Assembly (NCBI RefSeq): GCF_003991975.1
Contig: NZ_CP029822.1
Location: 2,046,001 to 2,110,000, forward strand
DNA length: 64,000 bases
DNA from: Entomomonas moraniae
GTDB lineage: Bacteria > Pseudomonadota > Gammaproteobacteria > Pseudomonadales > Pseudomonadaceae
Direction of reading: 5' to 3'
Part shown: in pieces, positions 7,466-15,880 of the stretch
Numbering within the stretch: the first letter of the stretch is position 1
Layout: each line of letters opens with the position of its first letter
The notes under the pieces: model-generated
Database searches by the model: none
What the model saw: the letters and a program-made list of their open reading frames with translations, nothing else
Told to the model about the DNA's origin: nothing
Position numbers and translations under genes: made by a program

Positions 7466-10051
7466 ATGTTTAATCATGCTAATGAAACCATATTCTCCCT
7501 TGATGTCGAAGGAATGCCCACCACCGGATTACAAGTTCTCGCTTTTGATGGGGTCGAAAGCTTAAATGCCGAATATGCTTTTGAAATCACATTGGTTAAT
7601 AAAAACCTCCGCTTTGATGTCACCAAGCTGTTAAGCCAAGCCGCTTACCTAGCCTTTACCCCCGACAAAAAGCAAGGAGTGCACGGCGTTATTCAAGCCG
7701 TCAAGCGCAATGCCATTGGCAACGACTATGCAGCCTTTAAAGTTCTATTAATGCCGTCCTTTACTCATCTACGTAAACGCGTTAACAACCGTGCCTTTGT
7801 GGGTAAAACGGTGCCTGAAATCATTACAACCATCTTCAAAGAACACGGCCTACTCGAAACCCAACACTTTGAGTTCAAATTCAAAGACAAAACCGTCTAT
7901 ACCCCGCGTGAATTCTGTTGTCAGTATAACGAATCTGATGCCCACTATATCCTGCGTCTTTGCGAAGAGTGCGGAATTGCTATTCATTATGAATTTACCC
8001 AAACCAGTCATAAAATGATCTTAAGCGATGCGCAACCCTTCTTTAAAGACCTACCCAGTCCCTTAACCTATCGTGCTGATACCGGCTTTGTCGCCGATGA
8101 ACCGGTGTTAAAGCGTTTTGACCTTGGCTTAGCGTCTACAGCCACCTTCGCCTCAGAACGCAATTACAATTTCAAAAACACCCACAAACCAGAAAAAACC
8201 AACCAAGGCAATCAACACACCAAAGCCAATCAAGCGATAGAACCTACTTTAGAGCATTACCACTTCCCTGGGCGCCTAATCGATGAATCGACGGCCAGTT
8301 ACCAAGCCAAACTCTCCATGGAGCGTATAAAGGCTAACCATGTCCTTGCAGAAGCCTATGGCGATATACCCACCCTACACAGTGGGCTTTGCTTTACCCT
8401 AGAAGATTATCCAAGATTAGACACCCTATCCAGTGATGAACCGTGGCTTATCCAACAAATCAAACACCAAGGCCGACAACCCCAAGTATTAGAAGCATTA
8501 GGAAGTAGCGATTCATCTAAGCAAAGCCTAGAACTTACCTTACTGCCTAAATATTTTAAACATCCTCTTGCTGAAGAACTGCAATTTCCCTCTGAAGATA
8601 TTAACCAAGGCTACCGTAATTGCCTAGTCGCGACCCCAAAAAATGTACCCTATCGTCCTGAGCGTTTACACTTCAAACACAAAGTACTGGGTGCACAAAC
8701 TGCCGTAGTGACGGGCCCTGCCGATGAGGAAATCTATTGTGATGAGTACGGCCGCGTAAAGGTACAATTTCATTGGGATCGTTTGGGGCAATATAACGAG
8801 CATTCTAGTCACTGGATACGCGTCGCTAATATCTGGGCCCATGACCGTTACGGCGGTATCGAAATTCCTCGTATAGGAATGGAAGTCATGATCGACTTTA
8901 TAGAAGGCGACATTGATAACCCTATCATCCGTGGTGCAGTACACAATGGCGTGAACAAAGTGCCTTATGATCTTCCTGGCATCAAAACCCAAAGCACCTT
9001 AAAAAGTAAAGAATACAAAGGCGGTGGTTACAACGAAGTGCTACTCGATGACACCACCGGAGAAGTCAAAACCCAAATTCACAGTACTCCTGGTACCAGC
9101 CAATTAAACCTCGGCTATCTTACCCACCCAAGAAAATCAGATGGTGGTGGTGAAGCACGGGGCAAAGGCTTTGAACTGCGAACTGACGAACACGGCGCGA
9201 TTCGTGCTGGTAAAGGCATCTATGTCAGTGCCAATGAGCGTGGCGGTGCTAAAGAAACCCAACTAGACCTGAAAGAAGCCATTGAACAACTCGAGTTTGC
9301 CCTTAACCTCGCCAGAAACTTAGCCACCGCGGCCAAATCCTCCGAAGTTAATCCAACGGATATCGACAAACAACAAGAACAATTCCAACAAGTCTACAAA
9401 GACCTGGCCAAACCCGGCATACTCACCAGTGCACCGGAAGGTATCGCCATGGTGACCCCAAAAACCGCGCAAATGAGTGCCCAAGAAAACCTCACCTTCA
9501 CCTCGGGTGAACATACCGACTTTACTGCCCAAAAAGAACTGCGAGTCTCCGCCGGTAAAGCCATTAACATCTTTAGTAACGACGAAGAAATCAAACTCGC
9601 CACCAACAAAGGCCCGATTAAAGTCCAAGCCCAAAACAACAACATCGAACTGTTTGCCAACAAAAACTTCAAGATCCTTTCCAGTAATGACCGGATTGAA
9701 GTGGCGGCAGAAAAAGAAATCCTCCTTACCTCAGGCGGTGCTTACATAAAAATATCTGGGGGCAATATCTATCTGCATGCTCCGGGTATGATAGAACATA
9801 AAGCGGCTGAACATCCTCATTCAGGGCCTGCGAGTATGGATTATAGCTTTAAAAGTTACGACCCTGGCAATGGTGAAATGTTTGTACTCAAGGATGACGA
9901 AGGAAATCCTGTGTCGAACTATGCTTATAAAGTAGTTCGTGAGGATGGTCAAATATTTAGAGGAGTTACCAATGCCAAAGGTGAAACGGTACGTGTTCAA
10001 TCAGGGCCACAAAAACTAAAATTAAACCTATTTGAAGACGATGGTCAGTAA
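7466..10051 (+). CDS. vgrG: Type VI secretion spike protein VgrG/TssI, 861 aa
   Basis: Order of parts: N-terminal gp27-like barrels (about 1-330, opening MFNHANETIFSLDVEGMP), the gp5-OB fold (GPADEEIYCDEYGRVKVQFH, then WIRVANIWAHDRYGGIEIPR and IGMEVMIDFIEGDID), a DUF2345 beta-helix region (about 600-800), and a ~60-residue C-terminal tail (FVLKDDEGNPVSNYAYKVVR) resembling the transthyretin-like adaptor of effector-loading VgrGs. The product trimerises as the secretion spike. AAGGA lies six bases before the ATG at 7466. The Tle1 gene follows after 16 bases, so this VgrG is predicted to deliver that phospholipase. No other T6SS structural genes are in the window, making this an orphan vgrG island. 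Confidence 0.93.
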   Translation: MFNHANETIFSLDVEGMPTTGLQVLAFDGVESLNAEYAFEITLVNKNLRFDVTKLLSQAAYLAFTPDKKQGVHGVIQAVKRNAIGNDYAAFKVLLMPSFTHLRKRVNNRAFVGKTVPEIITTIFKEHGLLETQHFEFKFKDKTVYTPREFCCQYNESDAHYILRLCEECGIAIHYEFTQTSHKMILSDAQPFFKDLPSPLTYRADTGFVADEPVLKRFDLGLASTATFASERNYNFKNTHKPEKTNQGNQHTKANQAIEPTLEHYHFPGRLIDESTASYQAKLSMERIKANHVLAEAYGDIPTLHSGLCFTLEDYPRLDTLSSDEPWLIQQIKHQGRQPQVLEALGSSDSSKQSLELTLLPKYFKHPLAEELQFPSEDINQGYRNCLVATPKNVPYRPERLHFKHKVLGAQTAVVTGPADEEIYCDEYGRVKVQFHWDRLGQYNEHSSHWIRVANIWAHDRYGGIEIPRIGMEVMIDFIEGDIDNPIIRGAVHNGVNKVPYDLPGIKTQSTLKSKEYKGGGYNEVLLDDTTGEVKTQIHSTPGTSQLNLGYLTHPRKSDGGGEARGKGFELRTDEHGAIRAGKGIYVSANERGGAKETQLDLKEAIEQLEFALNLARNLATAAKSSEVNPTDIDKQQEQFQQVYKDLAKPGILTSAPEGIAMVTPKTAQMSAQENLTFTSGEHTDFTAQKELRVSAGKAINIFSNDEEIKLATNKGPIKVQAQNNNIELFANKNFKILSSNDRIEVAAEKEILLTSGGAYIKISGGNIYLHAPGMIEHKAAEHPHSGPASMDYSFKSYDPGNGEMFVLKDDEGNPVSNYAYKVVREDGQIFRGVTNAKGETVRVQSGPQKLKLNLFEDDGQ

Positions 10052-10067
10052 GGATAAGGAGTAAATA

Positions 10068-12416
10068 ATGTCAAATACAGCAGATGGAGCATTTGGTGAT
10101 GCTCGCAAAGGACAACGTAAAAATGAGAACGATGAACAAACAGGCCCAAATCCAACATCACAGGTTCAACTCAACCTTAACTATCTTAGATTGAATGTAT
10201 TCTTTGATGGTACCGGTAATAATATGTTTAATACCGAGCATAGACTGGAGGATGATAAAAAAATAGCAGAAGAATATGATGCTGTTGATAGGAACTTAGA
10301 TCCTGATGACTGGAATGATCGTATAAAGATAAAGGAAACTAAAGACGAAATTCATAGAAAGAGAGGGGATTATTATAATCTTAATGGAAGTCTAAGTTAT
10401 GATAATGATTACTCTAATCCTGCTATTCTTTATATGGCGGCAGAAGTAACAGAAAAAAGGAAACGTGTCTATATAGAGGGTTCAGGAACTATACGGGAAG
10501 AAATGGAGGATCAGGGGGGATTAGCAGCCTCTACAGGGGTGAGTGGTATTGTAGATCGAGTCTTTCAAGCATATATGTTTTGTGCCACTGAACTCAAAGA
10601 AACCAAAACTGATGGTCTTATTTTTAATGTATTTGGCTTTAGTAGGGGAGCTTTTTACGGACGTTATTTTACTGCCTTATTAAAGGAAGACAGTCGAGAT
10701 GATCCCGAAGCGACCGCTAAAGAGGCGCAACAAAAAGAGCAATATGCCAAAGATAAAGCCGCTAGGGATCAAGCTGCCTTGGAGAAGCGTAAACAACAAC
10801 ATGCTAAGCAGGACAATGCTCCGACCCCTACGTGGGATGGCCCTAGTTGGTATGAAGCACCTTTAAGATGGGCTAAAAATACAGTGCAGTATGCGGTTGT
10901 AGAGCCAGTTATGTTGTTGTGGAAGCTAGCTCATAATATTGTGCCAGGTACAGAAAGTATTCCGATTTATACAGGAACTTATAAATATCAAAATACTGGG
11001 CGAACGTTATTGCTATATCCTCCTGAAAAAATAGTCATTAATCTAGTGGGTATTTACGATACGGTGGCTGCTCATGGCTGGAATCACCATAACGATAGCG
11101 TGCCGTTTAAATTAGGTATTGGTGCCAGACAAGGGATTAAAAAGGTTATTCATATTACTGCTGAAAATGAATATCGGAATCATTTTGCATTAGTATCAAT
11201 TAATACCGCACTTATAGGTTCTAACAAAGATGGTCATCCCGTTGGCTTTCAGTGTCGGATGCCTGGGGCTCATGCTGATATTGGAGGCGGATATATCAAA
11301 AACTTTGAAGAAAAAGGGAAATACTTAAGTGTTTATGAGCCCCCTGGTGAGGCTTCTAGTTGGGAAAAACAATCGGGAGAGATTGATTGGCGATGGTTTT
11401 ATAAAAAAGGCTTTTATGCCACTGAACAAACGAAACCAGACTATGACCAGTTGAGAAAGAGCCAACGACAAATAGAGCATCTGGATAATCAAATTGCGGC
11501 TAAGAAAAAGCAAGGGCTAGATACAATAGCGGATGAAAAAGAAAGAGAATCATTAGTTAGGCAGCTAGATGATTCACGTGCGCAAGTCAGCATGGATCAA
11601 CAAACCTATCATGAGTATAAAACCCAGCAGCTTAATCAACAAATAGCTGATAAACAACTAGCAGGCCTTGATACAAAAGCAGAACAAGCTAAATTGAAAG
11701 CATTACAAGAGTCCAATGAGAGTAAAGAACCATCTAAAGGGATCTCCGTCATCCCTGCTAAAGAAGGTGATTATGGCGATCTAGGTGTCAGAAAACATAC
11801 TTCTCTTGCTTTACACACTTATTATAAAGTTCGAGGGTGGCGTATTTTTAATGAAAATGCTTATCAGTATGTGCCATTAAAATTAATGTATACCTTGGCT
11901 ACGGATGACTACTTAAAAGCCTTGGAGTTTATTAATCCAAATGGAGAGGCTTTATTAATAGAATCTTTTAATAAAATTGAAGCTAACCCTGTTTTAAAAA
12001 AATACAGTGATCAAGCTATTAGCTTAGCGCAAGCGAATTTTAAAACTAGTAATAAAGAGTTTTTCTATTTGCCGTTTAAGGATATGTTAACGGCGAAAGA
12101 ATCTCAATATTTGTACCATGATTTTATCCATAACTCCTTATCCCCTGAATTTGGTTTTGACAGGATCCCAGACTATATGACCAATGGTAGTCAAGACTAT
12201 AATAAAGATAAAGACTATAACCCTATTCGAGTGATGGTTTATGATGATAGGGATGGGCCAGAAAATACCAAAAAAAATAATCCTTATACTCAAGGCCAGC
12301 AGAAATCTTATGATGAAATTAATGTAGAGCCATTAACAGTGGATGAGAATACTTTGGATGCAGAGATTTACCCTGAACTTCTGAAAAAAGCTGTCAAGGA
12401 ACCACTTAAATCATGA
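10068..12416 (+). CDS. Tle1-family T6SS phospholipase effector (DUF2235), 782 aa
   Basis: A DUF2235 alpha/beta-hydrolase with NVFFDGTGNN near residue 43, the nucleophile motif FGFSRGAF (Ser ~192), VGIYDTVAAHG (Asp ~331) and MPGAHADIGGGY (His ~402). Together these form the Ser-Asp-His triad of Tle1 lipase effectors, which attack phospholipids in the target periplasm. There is no signal peptide, as expected for a T6SS substrate. A charged coiled-coil insertion spans about 455-560 and contains two related copies of a motif around Q-I-A-x-K...G-L-D-T. AAGGAG precedes the ATG. It is the middle gene of the vgrG-tle1-tli1 operon and its stop overlaps the next start (ATGA). Confidence 0.9.
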   Translation: MSNTADGAFGDARKGQRKNENDEQTGPNPTSQVQLNLNYLRLNVFFDGTGNNMFNTEHRLEDDKKIAEEYDAVDRNLDPDDWNDRIKIKETKDEIHRKRGDYYNLNGSLSYDNDYSNPAILYMAAEVTEKRKRVYIEGSGTIREEMEDQGGLAASTGVSGIVDRVFQAYMFCATELKETKTDGLIFNVFGFSRGAFYGRYFTALLKEDSRDDPEATAKEAQQKEQYAKDKAARDQAALEKRKQQHAKQDNAPTPTWDGPSWYEAPLRWAKNTVQYAVVEPVMLLWKLAHNIVPGTESIPIYTGTYKYQNTGRTLLLYPPEKIVINLVGIYDTVAAHGWNHHNDSVPFKLGIGARQGIKKVIHITAENEYRNHFALVSINTALIGSNKDGHPVGFQCRMPGAHADIGGGYIKNFEEKGKYLSVYEPPGEASSWEKQSGEIDWRWFYKKGFYATEQTKPDYDQLRKSQRQIEHLDNQIAAKKKQGLDTIADEKERESLVRQLDDSRAQVSMDQQTYHEYKTQQLNQQIADKQLAGLDTKAEQAKLKALQESNESKEPSKGISVIPAKEGDYGDLGVRKHTSLALHTYYKVRGWRIFNENAYQYVPLKLMYTLATDDYLKALEFINPNGEALLIESFNKIEANPVLKKYSDQAISLAQANFKTSNKEFFYLPFKDMLTAKESQYLYHDFIHNSLSPEFGFDRIPDYMTNGSQDYNKDKDYNPIRVMVYDDRDGPENTKKNNPYTQGQQKSYDEINVEPLTVDENTLDAEIYPELLKKAVKEPLKS

Positions 12417-13522
12417 GTTATTTTAATTATAAAATAATCATTATCTCTATTGTTTGTCTATTAGGAAGCTATAACATGTCTAGTTCAGCAAAATCTTACC
12501 CCTATATTATTGAAGCAGGTAGCCCTAATAGTTACCCAATGGTGTATAGTTTTGAGGGTAATTATTTTTTTGATGCCCAAGGTAAAGCCTTTTTAAACTT
12601 TACCACGCCAGGCGGGGGTAGTAATGTTTTTTGGGGATATGGAACACAAGCCACCCAACTTTCTGAAATCAACCCATTACCCTACGGGATTAATGTTAGA
12701 TGGTTTTCGGCTTTGGAGGATCAGTTTTGGGAAGGGCGATATATTTTTAAGCAAGATATGTTGCAAAAGTTACCAGACCATATAGTGGATAATTTACTAT
12801 TTAGAACCAAAGTACCTTTTGCGCGTTTTTTTAAATTTAAAGTTTATGTAGTGACGGGTGGACTAGTAACTGTTTGGGCTGCGGCAGAAGGGGAACAGTA
12901 TTTAGTAGGACAGTTTTATGCTAAAAAGATGATAAATAAGCCAGATTGGGATGATTTTTATAAGCAATCTATTAATCCCATGGCCTCCATAGCCAAACCA
13001 AAGCAAGATTATATCGATGAGATAACTCAGCGATCTAATGAGTTCATAAAAAAACTACTCAATGGAAAAGCGGAGAAATTTAATATTGAGCAACAAGAGC
13101 CTTATACAGCACAGCCATGGCTAAGAACCATGAAAGGTTATTATTGGAAATTGGAATTAAATAACTCTTTTGAGCTAAAGGATTATTTAGCATGGTACGT
13201 TAATGGTGAAAAGATTTTTACCTACTTTGGCGATGACCAATTAGCAGTAAAGCGTGCAGTGCCTTATGATTTTACGATGTATTTTGAAGATAAAAATAAT
13301 AACAATGAGCTAGAACGAGCAGATTTTATTCTAGATCCTGATGAGGTAATGCAAGCATTTCAAGAATTTGAATTAATTCCTCCATTAGACACACCCATTA
13401 CGTTATTTGTCGATATTCAGCCAGACTACAAAAAGATCTTCTTTTATGTAGTTAAAGGCAATAAACGAGTGAAGTTAAATAAAATATTAAAAGCTCAGAG
13501 GCATGATTTATACAATAATTAG
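12413..13522 (+). CDS. DUF2931 Tli1-like immunity protein, 369 aa
   Basis: DUF2931 family, recognised by LPYGINVRWFSALEDQFWEG near residue 90 (the L-P-x-G-I-x-x-x-W-F-S-x-x-E block) and the overall pattern. The N-terminus has a hydrophobic segment (IIIISIVCLLGSYN), a likely signal peptide or anchor. The Cys within it does not sit in a clean lipobox, so lipoprotein status is uncertain. DUF2931 proteins are the periplasmic immunity partners (Tli1) of Tle1 phospholipases. The ATGA overlap with tle1 couples translation of toxin and antidote. It is longer than many DUF2931 proteins, with an extra C-terminal portion that may reflect two related halves. Confidence 0.82.
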   Translation: MSYFNYKIIIISIVCLLGSYNMSSSAKSYPYIIEAGSPNSYPMVYSFEGNYFFDAQGKAFLNFTTPGGGSNVFWGYGTQATQLSEINPLPYGINVRWFSALEDQFWEGRYIFKQDMLQKLPDHIVDNLLFRTKVPFARFFKFKVYVVTGGLVTVWAAAEGEQYLVGQFYAKKMINKPDWDDFYKQSINPMASIAKPKQDYIDEITQRSNEFIKKLLNGKAEKFNIEQQEPYTAQPWLRTMKGYYWKLELNNSFELKDYLAWYVNGEKIFTYFGDDQLAVKRAVPYDFTMYFEDKNNNNELERADFILDPDEVMQAFQEFELIPPLDTPITLFVDIQPDYKKIFFYVVKGNKRVKLNKILKAQRHDLYNN

Positions 13523-13665
13523 GGGCTATTGATATTTTATTTTAAATCTTTGAAAGGAAAGAATCACTGCTGAATCTTAATTCTACTTTTTAAGTTGTTA
13601 AATTAATAGATTAGTTTAAAAGTGTCAACGCAACTTAATAAAATTTAATTAATATTAGCTATTGT

Positions 13666-13773
13666 CTATGGAAGACGATCAGTTCCAGGACTTTTGACCC
13701 CGTAGGGATCCATGGCAGATATGCAGCCGGATAATGAAGTACAGATGAAAAGAGCAATAAGTATTTTATACAT
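13666..13773 (-). CDS. Predicted 35-residue lipoprotein
   Basis: A short frame too small for usual gene callers. It begins MYKILIALFICTSLSGCISA, a classic signal peptide with an L-S-G-C lipobox (Cys 17), and continues with MDPYGVKSPGTDRLP to the stop. AGGG lies nine bases before the ATG. The mature product would be a lipid-anchored peptide of about 19 residues with a Pro/Gly-rich tail. It is convergent with the Tli1-like gene, ending 144 bases from it. The lipobox and ribosome site argue for a genuine gene; the function is unknown. Confidence 0.55.
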   Translation of the reverse strand: MYKILIALFICTSLSGCISAMDPYGVKSPGTDRLP

Positions 13774-14152
13774 TTTTATTTCCCTGATTAAAAATGACAT
13801 TAGATTCAATTGTACCAGAATAAAATAAACTTATCTGCTATGCAACGTTAGTACTTATATTTTTTGTGTTCGGATTAAACTGCCTTCGTTTTAGTGGATT
13901 GTTATATTTACGAAAATGAGAGGTGCTTTCTCAAAAACGATCGTTTTTGAGAATAACTTCTATGGTAAAGCCAACCACCTAAAATCAACCATTTAGAGTT
14001 CTAAAAAATCATTCTCGAAATTAAACTCTCACTAATTAGCTAAAAAATAAGATTTGAGAATGAAAGGTTGTATTATTGTAGACATCCAGTAAATGGCACC
14101 TATTAATAGTTAATCTTTAGACTATATAAAATGTAATAATATAACATATCTT
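13774..14152. other. Intergenic region with perfect 26-bp palindrome
   Basis: AT-rich spacer between the small lipoprotein gene and the integrase relic. Its only clear structure is the palindrome at 13928-13953, listed separately. Partial half-site look-alikes (ATTCTCGAAATT, TTGAGAATGAAA) occur within the next 120 bases. No reading frame was recognised. Confidence 0.4.
13928..13953. repeat. Perfect 26-bp palindrome
   Basis: TTCTCAAAAACGA is followed immediately by its exact reverse complement TCGTTTTTGAGAA, with no loop. An uninterrupted palindrome is a better fit to a dimeric protein-binding site (operator or recombinase/resolvase site) than to a transcription terminator, which needs a loop. 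It lies between the T6SS island and the integrase genes. Confidence 0.6.
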
Positions 14153-14290
14153 TTATCTGTTTATTATTTCCTCAAGCTTCCTACCCAACTTCGCCCAAGC
14201 CTGCTGCTTCTCATCACTACACTCATACCTCAAATAATGCCATCTCACTTTAGTGCCAGCTAATACATGGTTCTGACAATGATCAATAAT
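14153..14290 (-). pseudogene. Integrase C-terminal relic
   Basis: On the minus strand, a 45-codon open stretch encodes IIDHCQNHVLAGTKVRWHYL and then RYECSDEKQQAWAKLGRKLE, ending in EIINR and a stop. This resembles the C-terminal tail of phage-type tyrosine recombinases, but no start or catalytic core precedes it; a stop interrupts the frame about eight codons upstream of that stretch. It lies directly downstream of the intact integrase at 14295. It is probably a scar of a second, lost or replaced, integrase. Confidence 0.5.
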
Positions 14291-14294
14291 AAAC

Positions 14295-15518
14295 TTAATT
14301 ACTATTTTTTATCTCGGCCGTACAAAACACAGCCCAAGCCTCCATCATAGGCCTACGCTGTTCCAGTAAGTCGGTACGATGGTAAGCCGCTTCCACCTTA
14401 TTCTGAACAGTATGCGCTAATGCTCGTTCTGCCAAATCCCTAGCATACCCATTCTCACTACACCAATCCCTAAAGCTAGAGCGAAAACCATGTGCAGTAG
14501 CTACTCTTCCTGAGACATTGCTGTGTGCATTATGCTGACGTAAAAAACTGGTTAATGCCATATCCGATAAAGGCTTTTGTCCTCTGGGAGAGGGGAATAC
14601 CCATTCATCACTCAAACCTTTCACATTTTCTAATATTTCTAAAGCTCTTTGAGATAAGGCTACTCTATGTTCAACTTTGGCTTTCATCCTTTCAGCAGGA
14701 ATAGTCCAAACAGCTTTCGCACTGTTCACTTCTTCCCACCTCATGCCCCTGACCTCACCTGAGCGCGCCGCGGTTAAAATCAAAAACTCCAAAATAGCTC
14801 GTGTTACATCATAACGACTATTACTGCGCAAGTGCTCAGCAATAAACAAAGGAATATCACGCCAAGGCATAGCGGGTTGATGCTCTGTCCTAGCCGCTTT
14901 ACTGGGTTGCTTAGGTAATAAAAAATGCACCACATCAATTGGATTAGAACTACAAAAACCTTGAGCCCATCCCCACGCCATGACTGCATGAATACGTTGC
15001 TTCACTCGGCTTGCCGTCTCTGCCTTATCCAACCAAATAGGACGTAATACCTCAGCCAACAACTTAGGATCAATGCAATCTAAACGAATACCACCTAATA
15101 CAGGAAATACATACTGAACTAACGTGTTGATCCACTGTTGGCCATGCTTAAAATTCTTCCAGCTTGGTAATAACTCCTGATGCAAGAGTCGAGCAGCCTC
15201 CTCAAACGTTGGAATAACAACAGCATTTTCAGCGCTAATAGAAATTTTCTTCTTTTCATCTAAAGGATCAAATCCTTTGGCTAACTGCTCTCGCATCCCA
15301 GTAGCTAACCTAGCGGCATCAGCAATACCCACTTCAGGATAACTGCCTAATCCAGCATTACGACGTTTGCCCGAAACAGGACTAACATATCGTAGCACCC
15401 ATTTGCCACGTCCCTTAGTTTTAGAAGAATGCAAAGCCAAACCAACCACACCGCCATGAGGGATTGCTTTCTCATCAGGTTTAATATTACGCGCTTTAGT
15501 ATCCGTTAGAACTGCCAT
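14295..15518 (-). CDS. P4-type tyrosine site-specific integrase, 407 aa
   Basis: A DUF4102-type arm-binding N-terminus (MAVLTDTKARNIKPDEKAIP, then KWVLRYVSPVSGKRRNAGLG) is followed by a SAM-like core-binding domain and the catalytic domain. Catalytic residues are visible: Arg in TAARSGEVRGMRW, His-x-x-Arg in AHGFRSSFRDW, a His in LAHTVQNKVEAAYH, and the nucleophile Tyr in that last motif. Full length for the family. It is divergent from a second integrase starting at 15881. Such enzymes integrate genomic islands, often into tRNA 3' ends. It borders the accessory DNA on the left and may have carried it. Confidence 0.92.
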   Translation of the reverse strand: MAVLTDTKARNIKPDEKAIPHGGVVGLALHSSKTKGRGKWVLRYVSPVSGKRRNAGLGSYPEVGIADAARLATGMREQLAKGFDPLDEKKKISISAENAVVIPTFEEAARLLHQELLPSWKNFKHGQQWINTLVQYVFPVLGGIRLDCIDPKLLAEVLRPIWLDKAETASRVKQRIHAVMAWGWAQGFCSSNPIDVVHFLLPKQPSKAARTEHQPAMPWRDIPLFIAEHLRSNSRYDVTRAILEFLILTAARSGEVRGMRWEEVNSAKAVWTIPAERMKAKVEHRVALSQRALEILENVKGLSDEWVFPSPRGQKPLSDMALTSFLRQHNAHSNVSGRVATAHGFRSSFRDWCSENGYARDLAERALAHTVQNKVEAAYHRTDLLEQRRPMMEAWAVFCTAEIKNSN

Positions 15519-15675
15519 CTATAAATCCTATTAAGTATGCCATCTAGTATGCCATTAATTTACAGATTAAATTATACTTGATTAAGGTTGTTTAGATAGA
15601 TATATTTATAGTACATTGATAAATATACGTTTATAATCAGCACAATGAACAATATAAGATATTATTAGAGTATAT

Positions 15676-15700
15676 AATGGCGGTCTCTCTCACCGCCATT
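15676..15700. repeat. Hairpin / possible attachment site between divergent integrases
   Basis: AATGGCGGT, loop CTCTCTC, ACCGCCATT: a perfect 9-bp stem followed by TTTT-like sequence. The right half read on the plus strand, CTCTCTCACCGCCA, looks like the 3' acceptor end of a bacterial tRNA-Ser, where many P4-type integrases act. It could therefore be an attachment core; the simpler reading is a bidirectional terminator-like hairpin. The 11-bp repeat GCAAGCTTTAG occurs nearby at 15708-15718 and 15781-15791 and could be an integrase arm site. Confidence 0.4.
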
Positions 15701-15880
15701 TTAATTCGCAAGCTTTAGCAAAAATCATATCAAAACCCCACAAAATCAACACTTACAATAGAAAAAATTAGCATACACTAGCAAGCTTTAGAATGTACTT
15801 GCATTGTTTTTTTGTATACCCCTGTGTATACTTATCAAAAGAACACAATCCGATATACAAGACAATCAAAGAATTGCATC

